Source: Prostheceraeus crozeri
Taxonomy: Eukaryota > Platyhelminthes > Polycladida > Euryleptidae
DNA length: 64,000 nt
NCBI GenBank assembly: GCA_907163375.1
Contig: CAJQUW010009011.1
Span: 310,001 to 374,000 of the forward strand
Reading direction: 5' to 3'
The notes under the pieces are model-generated. The model searched no databases and was not told the origin of the DNA. It was given only the letters and a program-made list of their open reading frames with translations. The stretch's first letter is position 1. Every line of letters begins with the position of its first letter. Below, one piece after another: positions 35,541-45,739 of this stretch. A program made the translations under genes and the position numbers.

Positions 35541-37188
35541 TCAGTGAAAATCACAGTGAGTGAATACAAAAATCAATTACTGAAGTGGAAAAATGACTTC
35601 GCATAATAAAAGCTCATGCCATTCAAGAGTTTTAAGTCGTGAAGCAAAAGATGACACCGCAGAATAAAAAAATTCTGAGTCTTGAAGTTGGCAATGAACC
35701 TCGAATTTTCGTGATGTCATCGACTGAATTTTATCAGTTAGATGACAATAGATATAACCTGAATTCATTTTCCTTGTTCACGCTATGGTGAGAGCGATAA
35801 GAAATTTTTGACAATTTCCATGCTATACTGCAAAAGTAAGTAGCGAGTGAATATCTGCATATATTGACAGTATTTTTCTCATTCTTAGGGCCAATAATGC
35901 ATCGCAATATTGTATATCAAATTCTAAGTAAAACATGCGATTACTGCCTGAACATTCGTGAAAACTTACAATACCATGGCCGGTTGTGCCTGCAAAAATA
36001 AACCCTCAGATATGAACCTACAGACGATTCCGGTTATATGGAAGCAAAATTGTCGGTCCCGAGAGAGATAAATTGGGAATTTCGGATGCATGAAATTTTG
36101 CACATCTGGAAGAAAAAATCAGCTGAAATGAGAAGTTTACCTGCTTCAACTTCACAAATCGATACCATAGCGGTGACTAAAAACAGCAAGATCTCTTTCA
36201 TATCAATCGTAGCTTTTAACAAGTTAGGCCAAGTCCTTCATGTCAGACCATTTAATTACTGCATTTGCGGGCCTATCACAATATTGTAGCTTTTGCGGTC
36301 TCTTGCTAAATTAGGCTATATGCCCGAGGGATTGACTGCAAATATATTCAATGCACTAAGATCATGAAAACCACAATGGTCAGCAATCAGCATAATAAAA
36401 ATCAATAGAAATATCGAATAGCTAATTAGAATTACAGAATTACATAAACAATGTATCAGTGGGTAGATATCGTGCATGTAATCAATTTTGGTAAATGGAA
36501 GAAAATGAAGTTTTGCCAAGAAATACCATATACCATGTATCTGGAATCATATGTTTTACATATTGGAAGCGTCAATTGATAAGTCGTTGACAAATTCAAC
36601 AATTACATGTTGCATGTTCCTGTACTGTGATTTCTTTGTATGCAGCTTGTTACTATACATACAACAGGCTACATTTTAACAATTAGCACGAGTCACTTAA
36701 GTCAGAACTGCTAATCACAAGATAATTCTCGGTAAAAAATGTCATAAATGTCTCATAAATGAGAGACACATTGCGACCAAATTGAATAGCTGAAAATTAG
36801 TCAACCCAAATCCAGACTAAATGCAAGCTTTTTGCTCCATAAAAATGTGTTAAAAACCAAAGAAAATGAACCAATGAATCAATGAATCAATCACACTTTC
36901 CACACTATCATGTGTGATGATTCATGATGACTATTTCAATATGTTTTCGAATAATGTGCAAAATGAAAATTCAGAATTCTCTTAGGATTGTTGCAATTAT
37001 TTTTGTACCCCTGTTCCATCGAATTTTGTGTTGAAGAATTACAACAATGCAACAATGAAGATTATGAAAATCAAAGCAAGTTCTTGTCATGGGACTATAT
37101 TGCATTTTTATTCCGATCATCTTTGTGCTTCAACAGGTTCAATTTATTAGTTAAATGAATTCTGATTCAGAGTATTCTTTCATTTTAG
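35541..37188. other. Unique AT-rich DNA with one candidate exon
   Basis: No repeat of the window is found here. Open frames are short. The only signal-bearing item is a possible signal-peptide exon at 36,141-36,201 on the minus strand. Confidence 0.5.
36141..36201 (-). CDS. Candidate first exon encoding a signal peptide
   Basis: From ATG at 36,201 the minus strand reads MKEILLFLVTAMVSICEVEA, a good signal peptide with a hydrophobic core and small residues at the end. It is followed directly by GCAG|GTAAAC, a strong splice donor in phase 1. A short secreted protein encoded by downstream exons at lower coordinates would fit. I could not place the next exon with confidence: the nearest acceptor (TTCTTCCAG, about 36,104) would leave an intron of only about 35 nt. 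It points away from the secreted-peptide exon at 37.2 kb. Confidence 0.35.
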
Positions 37189-37395
37189 GTAACTGCGTTG
37201 TGCTTCATTATTGGATTGGTGGTTATTTCCACATTAACAACCTCTTCATCAGCAGCATCAGTTCCATGCGTTCAGAAGTGCACAGGAATATGTAAAGACA
37301 AAAATGGCGAGAATTTCAAAAATTTCAGCGATAAAAAATTCAAAACACTGGTGGAGTGTATCTCTGAGTGCAGAGAAAATGACTGCAAGTTATAG
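37189..37395 (+). CDS. Small secreted six-cysteine peptide, terminal exon
   Basis: A polypyrimidine tract and acceptor (TTCATTTTAG, ending 37,188) opens a phase-0 exon that ends with TAG at 37,395. It encodes a hydrophobic signal core, LCFIIGLVVISTLTTSSSAA, then a mature region of about 45 residues with six cysteines in the pattern C-x3-C-x3-C ... C-x3-C-x4-C: SVPCVQKCTGICKD, then LVECISECRENDCKL. Two CxxxC segments separated by a charged stretch suggest two helices joined by disulphides. The start codon must be in an upstream exon, since the frame meets TAG just before the acceptor. The nearest ATG (37,055) does not give a matching phase. I do not recognise the family. Confidence 0.5.
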   Translation, partial: VTALCFIIGLVVISTLTTSSSAASVPCVQKCTGICKDKNGENFKNFSDKKFKTLVECISECRENDCKL

Positions 37396-38582
37396 TGAAC
37401 TCTATCTGATGACTTCTAAAATATACATGTAATTGAGTATAGAATTAGATCGTGTTTTGAATGCTTGTTTCAGGGTCAGGCGCGATGATTGATCGATTTT
37501 TTCATAAGTCAACTTAGTCGCATGACTTCAAATTTAGTGACTTTTGAAATAAGAGCAGGTACTCACTCACTCACGACACCCATGAATGTTCACGTATAAA
37601 AGAGCATAAATATAATCTAAAAACTTTTATCTTCAAATCAAAATCAAGGAACCAAATAAACCCAGGAAGGCTGCGCAACCTGCGATCATATTATTCTGCA
37701 TCTTTGGCCTTCATACATTGAGTTTGCAATAGCGATGATGTTGATCAACACCACGGGTAGCCAAACCTTTGTATTAGGAGCGATTGCTGAATGCTCGCGT
37801 TTTGCCTATCACCTTTCTACCATATTGTTTTATTTTGTTATTTCTTAGTTAGATAGATACGATAAGTAATGAAAACTTTCTATTTTTTCAAAAATGGAAG
37901 GTTTTGAAATTTTTTATGATTAATGAAATGAGGTGAGCGGTGGATCAAATTGGCAAGTAGAGGATGAGCGGTTGGGATGACTTTTAATCTGATAAATACA
38001 CTCATAGGCATCATCACGTACATGAAATACATTTGTTTCATGCTCATATTTCAACCAAAGATGGACAATCTGCATCCGCATCCGCGAGGATATACGAATG
38101 CGAAAAATTGGACATTTTGCGGAACGGATTTGGATCGAAGATTTTTGAGAAGGCTTAATTAAGTAATTGAACTATCCACAGCTAACTTTCTGCTCATAAT
38201 AAAATGCTGCAAGCTCAACTACAAATTTTAAAAATTCATTTGCCCTGATAGGATCGAGTTAGACTGAGTTTTAAAAAATGTCCATATCATCACGGTGCCT
38301 GTAACATGCAGTGTAATTACATAGCCTATATTCATGCCAGTAGGCCACACTACGACACGAATGACTTTGATGCTTTGATCATTCAATTTGAACTCTTTAG
38401 TAGTAAGGATCACTCCCATTTGGGCACAGTGCGGGCCTGCGCTGTGTGTGGCGCAGGCGTGCTGCCGTCCCCCCTCGAAAACGACAATGTTTCGGATGGA
38501 CCGACCTGGCTGGATGAGGGCGACCGACCAGGTTGACTTGGTCGACCGACCAGGCTGACTTGAACGACAGAGGTAAACGGGG
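37396..38582. other. No gene seen
   Basis: A possible 3' untranslated region of the secreted peptide comes first, with AATAAA-like CAAATAAACC at about 37,653. Single-copy AT-rich DNA follows, then GC-richer DNA from 38.4 kb leading into the repeat at 38.58 kb. Overlapping open frames at 38.2-38.7 kb on both strands have no recognisable domain. Confidence 0.5.
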
Positions 38583-39110
38583 GTTATATTCGGAATCAGC
38601 ATGTCCTGCTACGTCGACATGGTGAGTTTGAAAGCCATCGGTGAGAAAAAATTTCTCAATTTGAAAAAGAGGTAATTTTGACCGTTTTTGGGCTCTAGCG
38701 ACCATGCAAAGCATCGGATGAAAAAACGGAGGCCAGATTCGGAATCCTAGTGCAATTTTACATCGGTATGGTTATTTTCAAGTCAATCGGAGAGAAAAAA
38801 CTTTCTTCGATCGCTGACGCCACCCCCGCTCGGCAGCGGCTTCCAACTTTGGTTCTAGTGATCGTAGAAAGTCGTGCAGTATCTCGTTTGAAAGCTGAGA
38901 ATGAGACAAGTTCATTGGAAACCACTGCTTGACCATACCTTCCCTCGTTTAGACTTGAGAGTGGCTCTAAGATTTTTGGTCATGTTGGAAAAGCGACGAA
39001 GGTTGAATTTTGTGTTTTGGGCTCTAGCGGGCGAACGAAGCATCGGACGAAAAACCTGAGACCAGATTTGGAATAAGCTTGATGTCATTGGCCAATGAGG
39101 ATCGTCATCC
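38583..39110 (-). repeat. Reverse-oriented member of the ~327-bp repeat family
   Basis: On the minus strand the text matches the 5' array, for example CACGACTTTCTACGATCAC followed by CCAAAGTTGGAAG. Within the segment, GCATCGGATGAAAAA at about 38,709 and GCATCGGACGAAAAA at about 39,036 show the same 327-bp spacing, so at least one and a half units are present. It stops where the Polinton begins. Confidence 0.7.
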
Positions 39111-39242
39111 AATGAGAATCATGCATTTCTCAATAAATAATGGGGTTTTTATAGCGACAATCAATCTATCTTTGAATCGTACAAGTGACGGATGCACGAA
39201 GCGCAAGTCAGAGAAGTATGAACGCAAGTCACAGAAGTCAGA

Positions 39243-39440
39243 ATGCTGGTAAACGCAAGTCAAAGAGAGAGAATCGCTAATCCTCGCCTATCTCTACCTT
39301 ATGACAATTCGCTTAAGTGCTTTGAGTGTCGTAGACGTGGTCTTATCAGATACATTTTACTTCTTCGCTGTCATCATATTTTTTGTGTATTTTGTCGGGA
39401 ACAGCATCGTTGCACTTCTTCATATTGTAATATGTTATAG
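39243..39440 (+). pseudogene. Polinton accessory ORF, RING-like
   Basis: A short frame has the cysteine/histidine spacing of a RING-type zinc-binding domain: LKCFECRRRG, then LLLRCHHIFCVFCREQHRC. RING proteins usually act as ubiquitin ligases; as a viral accessory gene it could modify host proteins, which is inference only. It is the first ORF inside the left end and is preceded by CCAATGAG (39,110) and TTTTTATAG (about 39,147), arranged like a promoter. Confidence 0.4.
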
Positions 39441-39509
39441 GATTTTTTATCCGATGAGTAAAACTATGTAATTTTCTTTTTAGTCATCTATCATAATTTT
39501 TATGGATTG

Positions 39510-40040
39510 TGAAGGGTGAACCTGAACAGGAGCTCAGTACAATTGCTATAGACAATTGGTCGTATCAAATTGTTAGTACTACCATCAACATGCCAAATGT
39601 GATCCCAACGCCGATAGATGGGCGAGAAAACACATCTATGGACTTAATCAGCAATACTTGCAAGACTATGGCTTTTCTAATGAAAGTGCTCTTCTTATTG
39701 ACTTTAAAAGATGGTTAGCAGCTTTCAATATTGTACATATCCTCTGTACTGATCCTACTAACGAGAAGAAGCTATTTCCTAATCTAATAATCAATTATAT
39801 TCTACTTCTACCTTGGGATAGTAAAGTTAATCAACACTATCATAAAGTCACTAAACTTTTTAAGGAATGGAGTGTCCCTATTTTAAATGTTCGTTGTAGT
39901 CGCTACATTCATAATCAATGCTTTTTTTATCCATACCTCAACACTGCTACAGGAAGGCTTGGTCATCATTGCTCTTTTCATGACAGCTACCAACTGTATC
40001 TATTTTATTTGTTTCAAACCAAGGATTTGTAATGCATGCT
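39510..40040 (+). pseudogene. Polinton ORF of unknown function
   Basis: An open frame of about 125 aa contains ALLIDFKRWLAAFNIVHIL and NVRCSRYIHNQCFFYPYLN. It resembles no named family that I know. Same-strand position between two RING-like ORFs suggests an early or accessory module. Confidence 0.35.
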
Positions 40041-40112
40041 TGTTAAAGTCGTTTAATAAATGCTTTATGAAGAGATTTGTTATTTTCATGCAAATGGTTG
40101 GATAGATGAAGG

Positions 40113-40529
40113 ATGATAATGTCTTTCTCATATGATTGTGGAACATTCAGTTTTCATAGACAAAGCTTAAAGGGAAGTATTCAAGATTATGTGATAACAT
40201 TTCATAAAGATGAGATCAACATCAAATTAGTTATTGGTGATACTAGCACTCTATTTTTGAAGTTAATGGATACGTTTTCTAATAGAATTGTAATGGCGCG
40301 ATTAGTTGCGAAAATTCATTTCAGCCATTTTGGGAAAGAAGACGTAGAAGATCGTTTCTTCCACCTTGCTTCTTATTCGATGGAAGTTGTAGATAATCCT
40401 AAAGAATTTTTTGAAAGACATATGGGGAAAATTGCTCAACGTCTTGATGCATTTAACCACCATGGTAGCAGTCTAGTAATTGAAGCGATTTCACAAATTC
40501 ATATTCAACTTTGTATAAAAGAAACTTAA
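40113..40529 (+). pseudogene. Polinton ORF with FFERHM-KIAQRLDAFN motif
   Basis: A 138-aa frame. The C-terminal third, FFERHMGKIAQRLDAFNHHG followed by SSLVIEAISQIHIQL, resembles a segment often seen ahead of the exonuclease domain in the N-terminal regions of Polinton-type polymerases ('rxxxYxxxGSxxxxxxIxxxxI'). Here it stands on the plus strand at the left end, far from the element's own minus-strand polymerase. It may be a separate accessory protein built on the same module. Confidence 0.4.
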
Positions 40530-40599
40530 AGATCCAATGGTACTTGATCGTAACACAATTGGTTTTCGAGTTCTGTCTGCTTACTCTCGAAGTATATTC

Positions 40600-40855
40600 C
40601 TTCTGCACATGTGTCTATCATTTAGAAGAGACTAGCAAGTTCATATCTTCAAAAAGACTTGCTTTAGAAGTTGCTAGTAAGAGTGAAAATATGTATGATG
40701 TATGTAAGCGAAAGGATGGAAGTGAAAAACGCATCTTTAAGAGATGCAAGCATACGTTCTGTCAACGCTGTTTCATACGTTCCTGTATTCAACTTTGTCA
40801 ATGTAGCCAATGTGATACAGCTCATTTTGAGTGTCACTTCTGTCATAAAATTTAG
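40600..40855 (+). pseudogene. Polinton accessory ORF, second RING-like domain
   Basis: The C-terminal portion of the frame reads YDVCKRKDGSEKRIFKRCKH, then TFCQRCFIRSCIQLCQCSQC, giving a C3HC4-like spacing. It lies 5 bp before the basic pX-like ORF. With the ORF at 39,243 this makes two RING-like proteins in the left arm. Confidence 0.45.
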
Positions 40856-40860
40856 TACCT

Positions 40861-41256
40861 ATGCAAATGTGGAAAAATCAAGTTGCAAAAGTGGTTAAGA
40901 GAAAAATGGCGAAACGTAAAAGTCGAAAGTCTTCGAAATTTTCTGAGGCCCTTCGAGCTCTTCAACGAATGAAAGGAAATCAGCGATATAATGCCATACG
41001 ATATGCTAATAATAAATTTATTCGGGAAATTGTTTCTCATGTGAGAAGTTTGAGGACAAAGAAATTATCATCACAACAACGAAAGTTACTTAAGCGATAT
41101 ACTACAAAATTGCAATTAATCTCCAATCCTAAAGTCAACCTTCAAAGAAAGAGGAAAACTGTGACACAAAAGGGTGGTTTCCTTTCAGTTTTACTTCCGA
41201 TGTTAGCTCATGTAGTGGTTAACCTATGGGGTAGCATCTTTGGTCCAAAGCGTTAA
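40861..41256 (+). CDS. Polinton pX-like basic protein
   Basis: A 131-aa, strongly basic protein: MAKRKSRKSSKF near the start, then alternating Lys/Arg helices, then a glycine-led hydrophobic tail GGFLSVLLPMLAHVVVNLWG. The arrangement (basic body, hydrophobic or amphipathic end) matches small core or minor-capsid proteins of Polintons and adenovirus pX/pVI-like polypeptides, which bind DNA or membranes inside the particle. It lies just upstream of the packaging ATPase. The real start may be the internal Met in MAKRKSRK. Confidence 0.5.
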   Translation: MQMWKNQVAKVVKRKMAKRKSRKSSKFSEALRALQRMKGNQRYNAIRYANNKFIREIVSHVRSLRTKKLSSQQRKLLKRYTTKLQLISNPKVNLQRKRKTVTQKGGFLSVLLPMLAHVVVNLWGSIFGPKR

Positions 41257-41304
41257 TTATGCAAATATTGAATCCCAAAGTATTAAAATGGACTTCAGAC
41301 TTCA

Positions 41305-41646
41305 ATGTGCGTGAAAAAGTATAGCGGTTACGCACGATTTATTGCTGGTGGAATAAAAACGCCTCGCCTGGTTAGAACTTTGTACTCGTATATTACATTG
41401 TTCAGTACCCTGAAAGCTTCAAAACACATATGCACAAAATTACTCTTTACAAACAGCTCACACAAAATCGGGAGTGACTTACCGTTCACTCTACCAGCAA
41501 TCCTGAAGGAATCTTACGAAAAAATCACTATATACATGGCTATTCACAGAGAAACAGTACAGCTGATTTTTACCTATTTCATGTTCGAAGACTATTTACA
41601 AATTATGATGAGACATGACGACACTGCATACAGACAAGCTAAATAA
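41305..41646 (+). pseudogene. Polinton ORF of unknown function
   Basis: A 113-aa frame, no domain recognised. It lies between the basic protein and the ATPase, in the same direction. It contains ILKESYEKITIYMAIHRETV. Confidence 0.3.
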
Positions 41647-41689
41647 ATTGATACGTGTAATAGAAGAATGACCTACTCACTCTATAGAC

Positions 41690-42260
41690 CTACCGTAACA
41701 TAAGGTTCTGACTGCATCAGGTCCATCCCATGCAGGTAAAGCTGTTTTCACTCTGAATTTGCTAGATAAGAGAAAAGAGTTGTTTAGGGAACCTATCAAT
41801 CGAGTGATTTGGTGTTATGGCATCTATCAACCGTCACTCTTTCAGGAATTGCAACTTCGTAACTTTATTCGAAATGAAGGAATTATTCCGGGGGGTAAGA
41901 TAGATTCCAATGATGTCGTTGTATTGGATGATCTATTGAAGGAAAGCAAGAATTCTAAGGATGTTACAGATATGTTCACTCGCGTAGCACATCAGATGCT
42001 TCATAATCTACATCAGGCAAAATTTGTTTCTTGATGGGAAAGAAGCCCGCACACGAAACCTGAATACACATGCTATTATGCTATTTTTAAGAATCCACGA
42101 GATAGAAGTCAATTTGAAATTTTCGCGCAACAAGTTGCGCCAAGCGGTTCAAAAGCCTTGATTGAAATTTTTCATATCTCACCAACCATATCTCACTGTG
42201 AATGATAGAGGTGAAATCATTTCAGATGATAATGAAATTATGAACGCTTTACGTTATGAA
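41690..42260 (+). pseudogene. Polinton packaging ATPase (FtsK/HerA type)
   Basis: The P-loop region reads LTASGPSHAGKAVFTLNLL and the Walker B region SNDVVVLDDLLKES, followed by VTDMFTRVAHQMLHN. These match the A32-like genome-packaging ATPases shared by Polintons, adintoviruses and virophages, which pump DNA into the capsid. The block YYAIFKNPRDRSQFEIFARQ further on is the family's usual C-terminal segment. The gene sits in its expected place beside the integrase. It is broken. Confidence 0.8.
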
Positions 42261-42289
42261 GACTTGATTCAGTAGGCAACACGCAGAAA

Positions 42290-42600
42290 GCGCCGTCAAG
42301 GCTATGTCCCACCTGGTTGGTCCTACTTTCTTATACTATTGAAAAAGCACAATGTTCCAAATTTTGCTTTGAATAATGAAAGATTGAAAGAACTTGATTC
42401 TATTTCAGCAGTTGATGCCACCTCATCTACTTCACAGGTTAAGAGTAAAATTAAAATGTTAAGAAATTGGTTTAAGAGATCACCTTCTACATCCCTTCCC
42501 ACATCCCTCAAGCAAACAAGGGGAAGAGAAAGTCAAAAGTCAAAAGTTGTTTATTTCCAAAAACATTGGAAAACAATATTACAATGTTGAGGTATATACT
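42290..42600 (+). pseudogene. ATPase tail / adjoining Polinton ORF
   Basis: A short frame reads YFLILLKKHNVPNFALNNER and then a Ser/Thr-rich end with a KSKIKMLRNWFKR basic patch. It may be the C-terminal extension of the ATPase gene or a small separate ORF. Confidence 0.3.
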
Positions 42601-42869
42601 CGTATATTGGTTGAATATATTCCAATACAGCGTACGGTCAGTGCTATAGAAAACAGAATTAAGCAGATCAGGTAGGAGAGGAATCAATAATTGAGCATTT
42701 ATTTAGATTTCAGATTCTTTAGATCTTCAGATTCTTCAGATTGTTTTAGAGAACAACGTAGAAGAACTCCTCCAAAGAAATACATGTTCTCAGACTATTA
42801 ATATGAAGCAGATGTGCTGCTTACCATGTAATGAGCCGCCGGAGGTGAATGTAACTGTAACTTGTACTT

Positions 42870-45250
42870 GCTGTGCCAGCTCTCACAATGAGACTCCTAA
42901 GCAATGTAAACGCAAATCCCATAAATCCTGTGGTTGTTGTAAATGCAAAAAGGCAAGAAACCAAAAACATGAGAAGGAGAAAGAGTCAGTCGTCATCGGA
43001 TGAACTTTTAAAGTCAATATATTATGATGTAAAACAGCCAGCAGGATTTGCATCTACAAAGAAATTGTCAAAAAGGAGCGGTCTTCCACACTCACAAGTT
43101 AAACAATGGCTAAAGGGTAAAGCTGCATGTACACTCCACAAACAAGCGAAAAAGCAGTTCCAGACCCGTCATGATATTGCTCATGACATTGATGGACAGT
43201 GGCTAGCAGATTTGTGTGACGTTGCCTCTATTTCAAAACATAACTCGGGACACAGTTTTATCTTAACCATAATTGATATTTTCTCACGTTATGCGTGGGC
43301 TCAACCTTTAAAAACTAAGAAAGGTAAACGAGTAGCAAAGGCATTCCAGTCAATTTTCCGAGAGGGTCGTATTCCAAAGAGAATTCAGAGTGATCAAGGA
43401 AAAGAGTTCGAAAATCAGCATGTGGGAAGATTATTTGAGAGATATTACATTGAGTTGTTTAGTGTAAAGAGTGCTTATAAGGCTGCACTAGCTGAACATT
43501 TTGGTCGCGCATTAAACAGTCGCTTGTGGTGACATTTCACTGCCAACTTGACACAAAATTGGACAAAGGTTCTAAGATACGCTTTATGCCTACAATCACT
43601 CTATTCATAGTTCTATTGGACTCAGACCAGCGGATGTTAATGCTGACAACGTAGATAGAGTGCGTGAAACATTCCAACGCAAGCGTAATAATGCAAAAAG
43701 TGATGTGAAAATAGGTGATAAAGTTCGCATATCAAAAGTAAAGAGCGTTTTTGCCAAAGGTTATCTCCAAGAAATTTTCACAGTTTCAAGTATCAATAAG
43801 AAAGACTCCCCAACAACTTACAAGTTGAGGGATTACGATAGTGAAGAAATCGATGGTAGCTTTTATCGTGATGTAGTGATGCAAATGGAAAATTTTTCAT
43901 TTTTTTCAAATTTTTCCGGAAAACTTTCCAGTGGAAAATTTTGAAATCTATTTTTCAGTAATTGACGTTTTTGCCTTTATTTTGGAGTCCTCTTGTAGTC
44001 TCTTGAAAAGACTGTAATATTCAAAGGCCGAAAACTTCTCTATCATCCCTTCATGTTAACTTTTGGAACCATCAACTGCACCCCTTCAATGTCTATTTCA
44101 GATCTTTCCAAATAAATTTCAGACATTAAATGGATTTCACATTTCTCTAGTTGAATTTCAGATATCTGTCAGAAACTCAACTTTGAAAGGATTCTAAATT
44201 CAACTGGAGAATCTCCAATTCATCTTGAAATGTCTGAAATTCATTTAAGTAGATCTGAAATCGATTTGGAACCATCTGAACCATCTTAGCTAGAAATGGA
44301 AGAGGTGTAGTTTGTCCTCAGCGAGGATATCGGACAATATTCGAGAAGTTAGATGCTATCATAGATATTCTTCTCCTGATCACGGATATCTTTAGTTTTC
44401 AAATATCTCACGAGCTTACAGTCTTTATATATCTTCCATTTGCTCGCTCGATCATGTATAATGCTGTGCTGGACTGTGTGCTTGTGCTTCACATGTTCAT
44501 CAACGCATGGAGAATTTGTATCATTACAATCAAGAAAGCATAATAAAGCTTAACTTTCAAGCTATAAACAAACTCCCAATTTCACATTTCATGAAATTAT
44601 ACCCCATTGTAAAGGAAAAAAATTCATGTTATCTCAACAGGTGTCTGTGTTATAGTACTAAACAATGCCAACAAATTGCCACAAGCCACTGATGGCAAAG
44701 GAATGCTCAAAAATCCGCGGACGAGACTCGTATTCTACGATCGTTTCAATCGAAATGATATGATGAAATCAAGAGCTTTAGAACAATTCTATTGATGTGT
44801 CAATGACTCGGCTGTGGTAGAAAACGCAAAAATTATATCACAAAAATTGAAAATTTTCCATTTTTCAAGATTGCTTTATTCGAAATAATTATCAAAATCA
44901 GCAGTTTTAGACCCATTCTATTGGTGTGTAGCTGCCTCGGCTGTGGAAGCGGTCAAAGTATAGGGTTTATCACCAAAAATCATAACTTTCAAAATTTTCC
45001 AAAATTTTCCGATTTTTTCCAATATTTTCCATGGAAAATTTTGATTTAAAATTTTCCGGAAAATTTTCATCACTGTCGTGATGTGATTGAGTTGGTCACT
45101 CAAAGTGAAACATATGTAGTAGAGAAAATCATTCGATGTAAAAAACGACGAGGTGAAGAATGGTGTCTTGTTAAATGGGTTGGCTATCCTTCAAGTATGA
45201 ACTCTTCGATGCGTTGTGCAGACATACTTCATCTACGCGATCGTCAGTGA
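42870..45250 (+). pseudogene. Polinton integrase (DDE) with C-terminal chromodomain, split by an insertion
   Basis: Retrovirus-like integrase that would join the element's ends to host DNA. In order: a cysteine-rich N-terminal stretch; YYDVKQPAGFASTKKLSKRS; the catalytic core with WLADLCDVASISKHNSGHSF, LTIIDIFSRYAWA and RIQSDQGKEFENQ; then a KIGDKVRISK-type SH3-like segment, and after the insertion a chromodomain, YVVEKIIRCKKRRGEEWCLV then KWVGYPSS. The chromodomain probably steers integration to modified histones. The 1.2-kb hAT-like element at 43,875-45,075 separates the SH3-like segment from the chromodomain. The gene is broken. Confidence 0.88.
43875..45075 (+). mobile_element. hAT-like non-autonomous element in the Polinton integrase (1.2 kb)
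   Basis: The 9-bp text TCGTGATGT occurs on both sides (43,866-43,874 and 45,076-45,084), consistent with the 8-bp target duplication of hAT elements. The ends AGTGATG and CATCACT are inverted, and both tips are rich in GGAAAATTTTCC-type blocks. Internally, 44,092-44,160 and 44,195-44,270 form a foldback with ATTTCAGATCT and AATTTCAGACATT arms. A segment around CTATTG(A/G)TGTGT is tandemly duplicated with a spacing of about 130 bp. No transposase is seen. Confidence 0.75.
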
Positions 45251-45289
45251 TTTATGCAAAGATATAACTTTTAATGTCAAGGTCTAAGT

Positions 45290-45738
45290 TATGAGTCCGA
45301 CTGCATCGTTTTATTCACGCCCCTCCTATCTAAGTGGCGTGGGTGCAATTTACACCTATGCTCGTCGTCAACGTGTAGGTAGCATATTTGGTAGCACCTC
45401 TCATTTCTACTGTCGGAAGATCTTTAAGGCGAACTGTTTTAAATAGTGCTGTTGGCTTTGCTGGTGATGTTGTTAATGATATTGCCAGTGGTAAAAATGT
45501 AAAGAGTAGTTTACTAAATCGTGGGAAGGAACGCGGTTTAAGAACATAACAGCAAACTTTTAATGCTACTCAACAAAAGAAGACACCTAAACGAATGAAT
45601 GTTAGAAGAAAAAGAAAACAGGGCGGAGTGGTAAGAAGCGAACTTCAAACAAAACTAAGAAAAGGCATTCACGCAAACGTCGCGCGCGCTCTAATCCTTC
45701 ATCAAGTGCTAAACGACGACGCTGTCATAACTTCTAAT
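45290..45738 (+). pseudogene. Polinton small basic protein (minor capsid/core type)
   Basis: The N-terminus reads SRPSYLSGVGAIYTYARRQR, followed by VGSIFGS, then VGFAGDVVNDIASGKNVKSS, and a very basic tail. Polintons commonly encode such a protein just before the capsid gene: an aromatic/Gly-Arg start, a GDVxxDIxxGKNxKxS helix and a Lys/Arg-rich end that may act as a nuclear-localisation and DNA-binding tail. It ends directly before the capsid ORF. The gene is broken. Confidence 0.6.
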
Positions 45739-45739
45739 C

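Noticed and set aside
38228-38714. Overlapping 124-aa and 105-aa minus-strand ORFs
   Set aside because: They lie in GC-richer DNA next to the 327-bp repeat, overlap each other in different frames and show no family resemblance.
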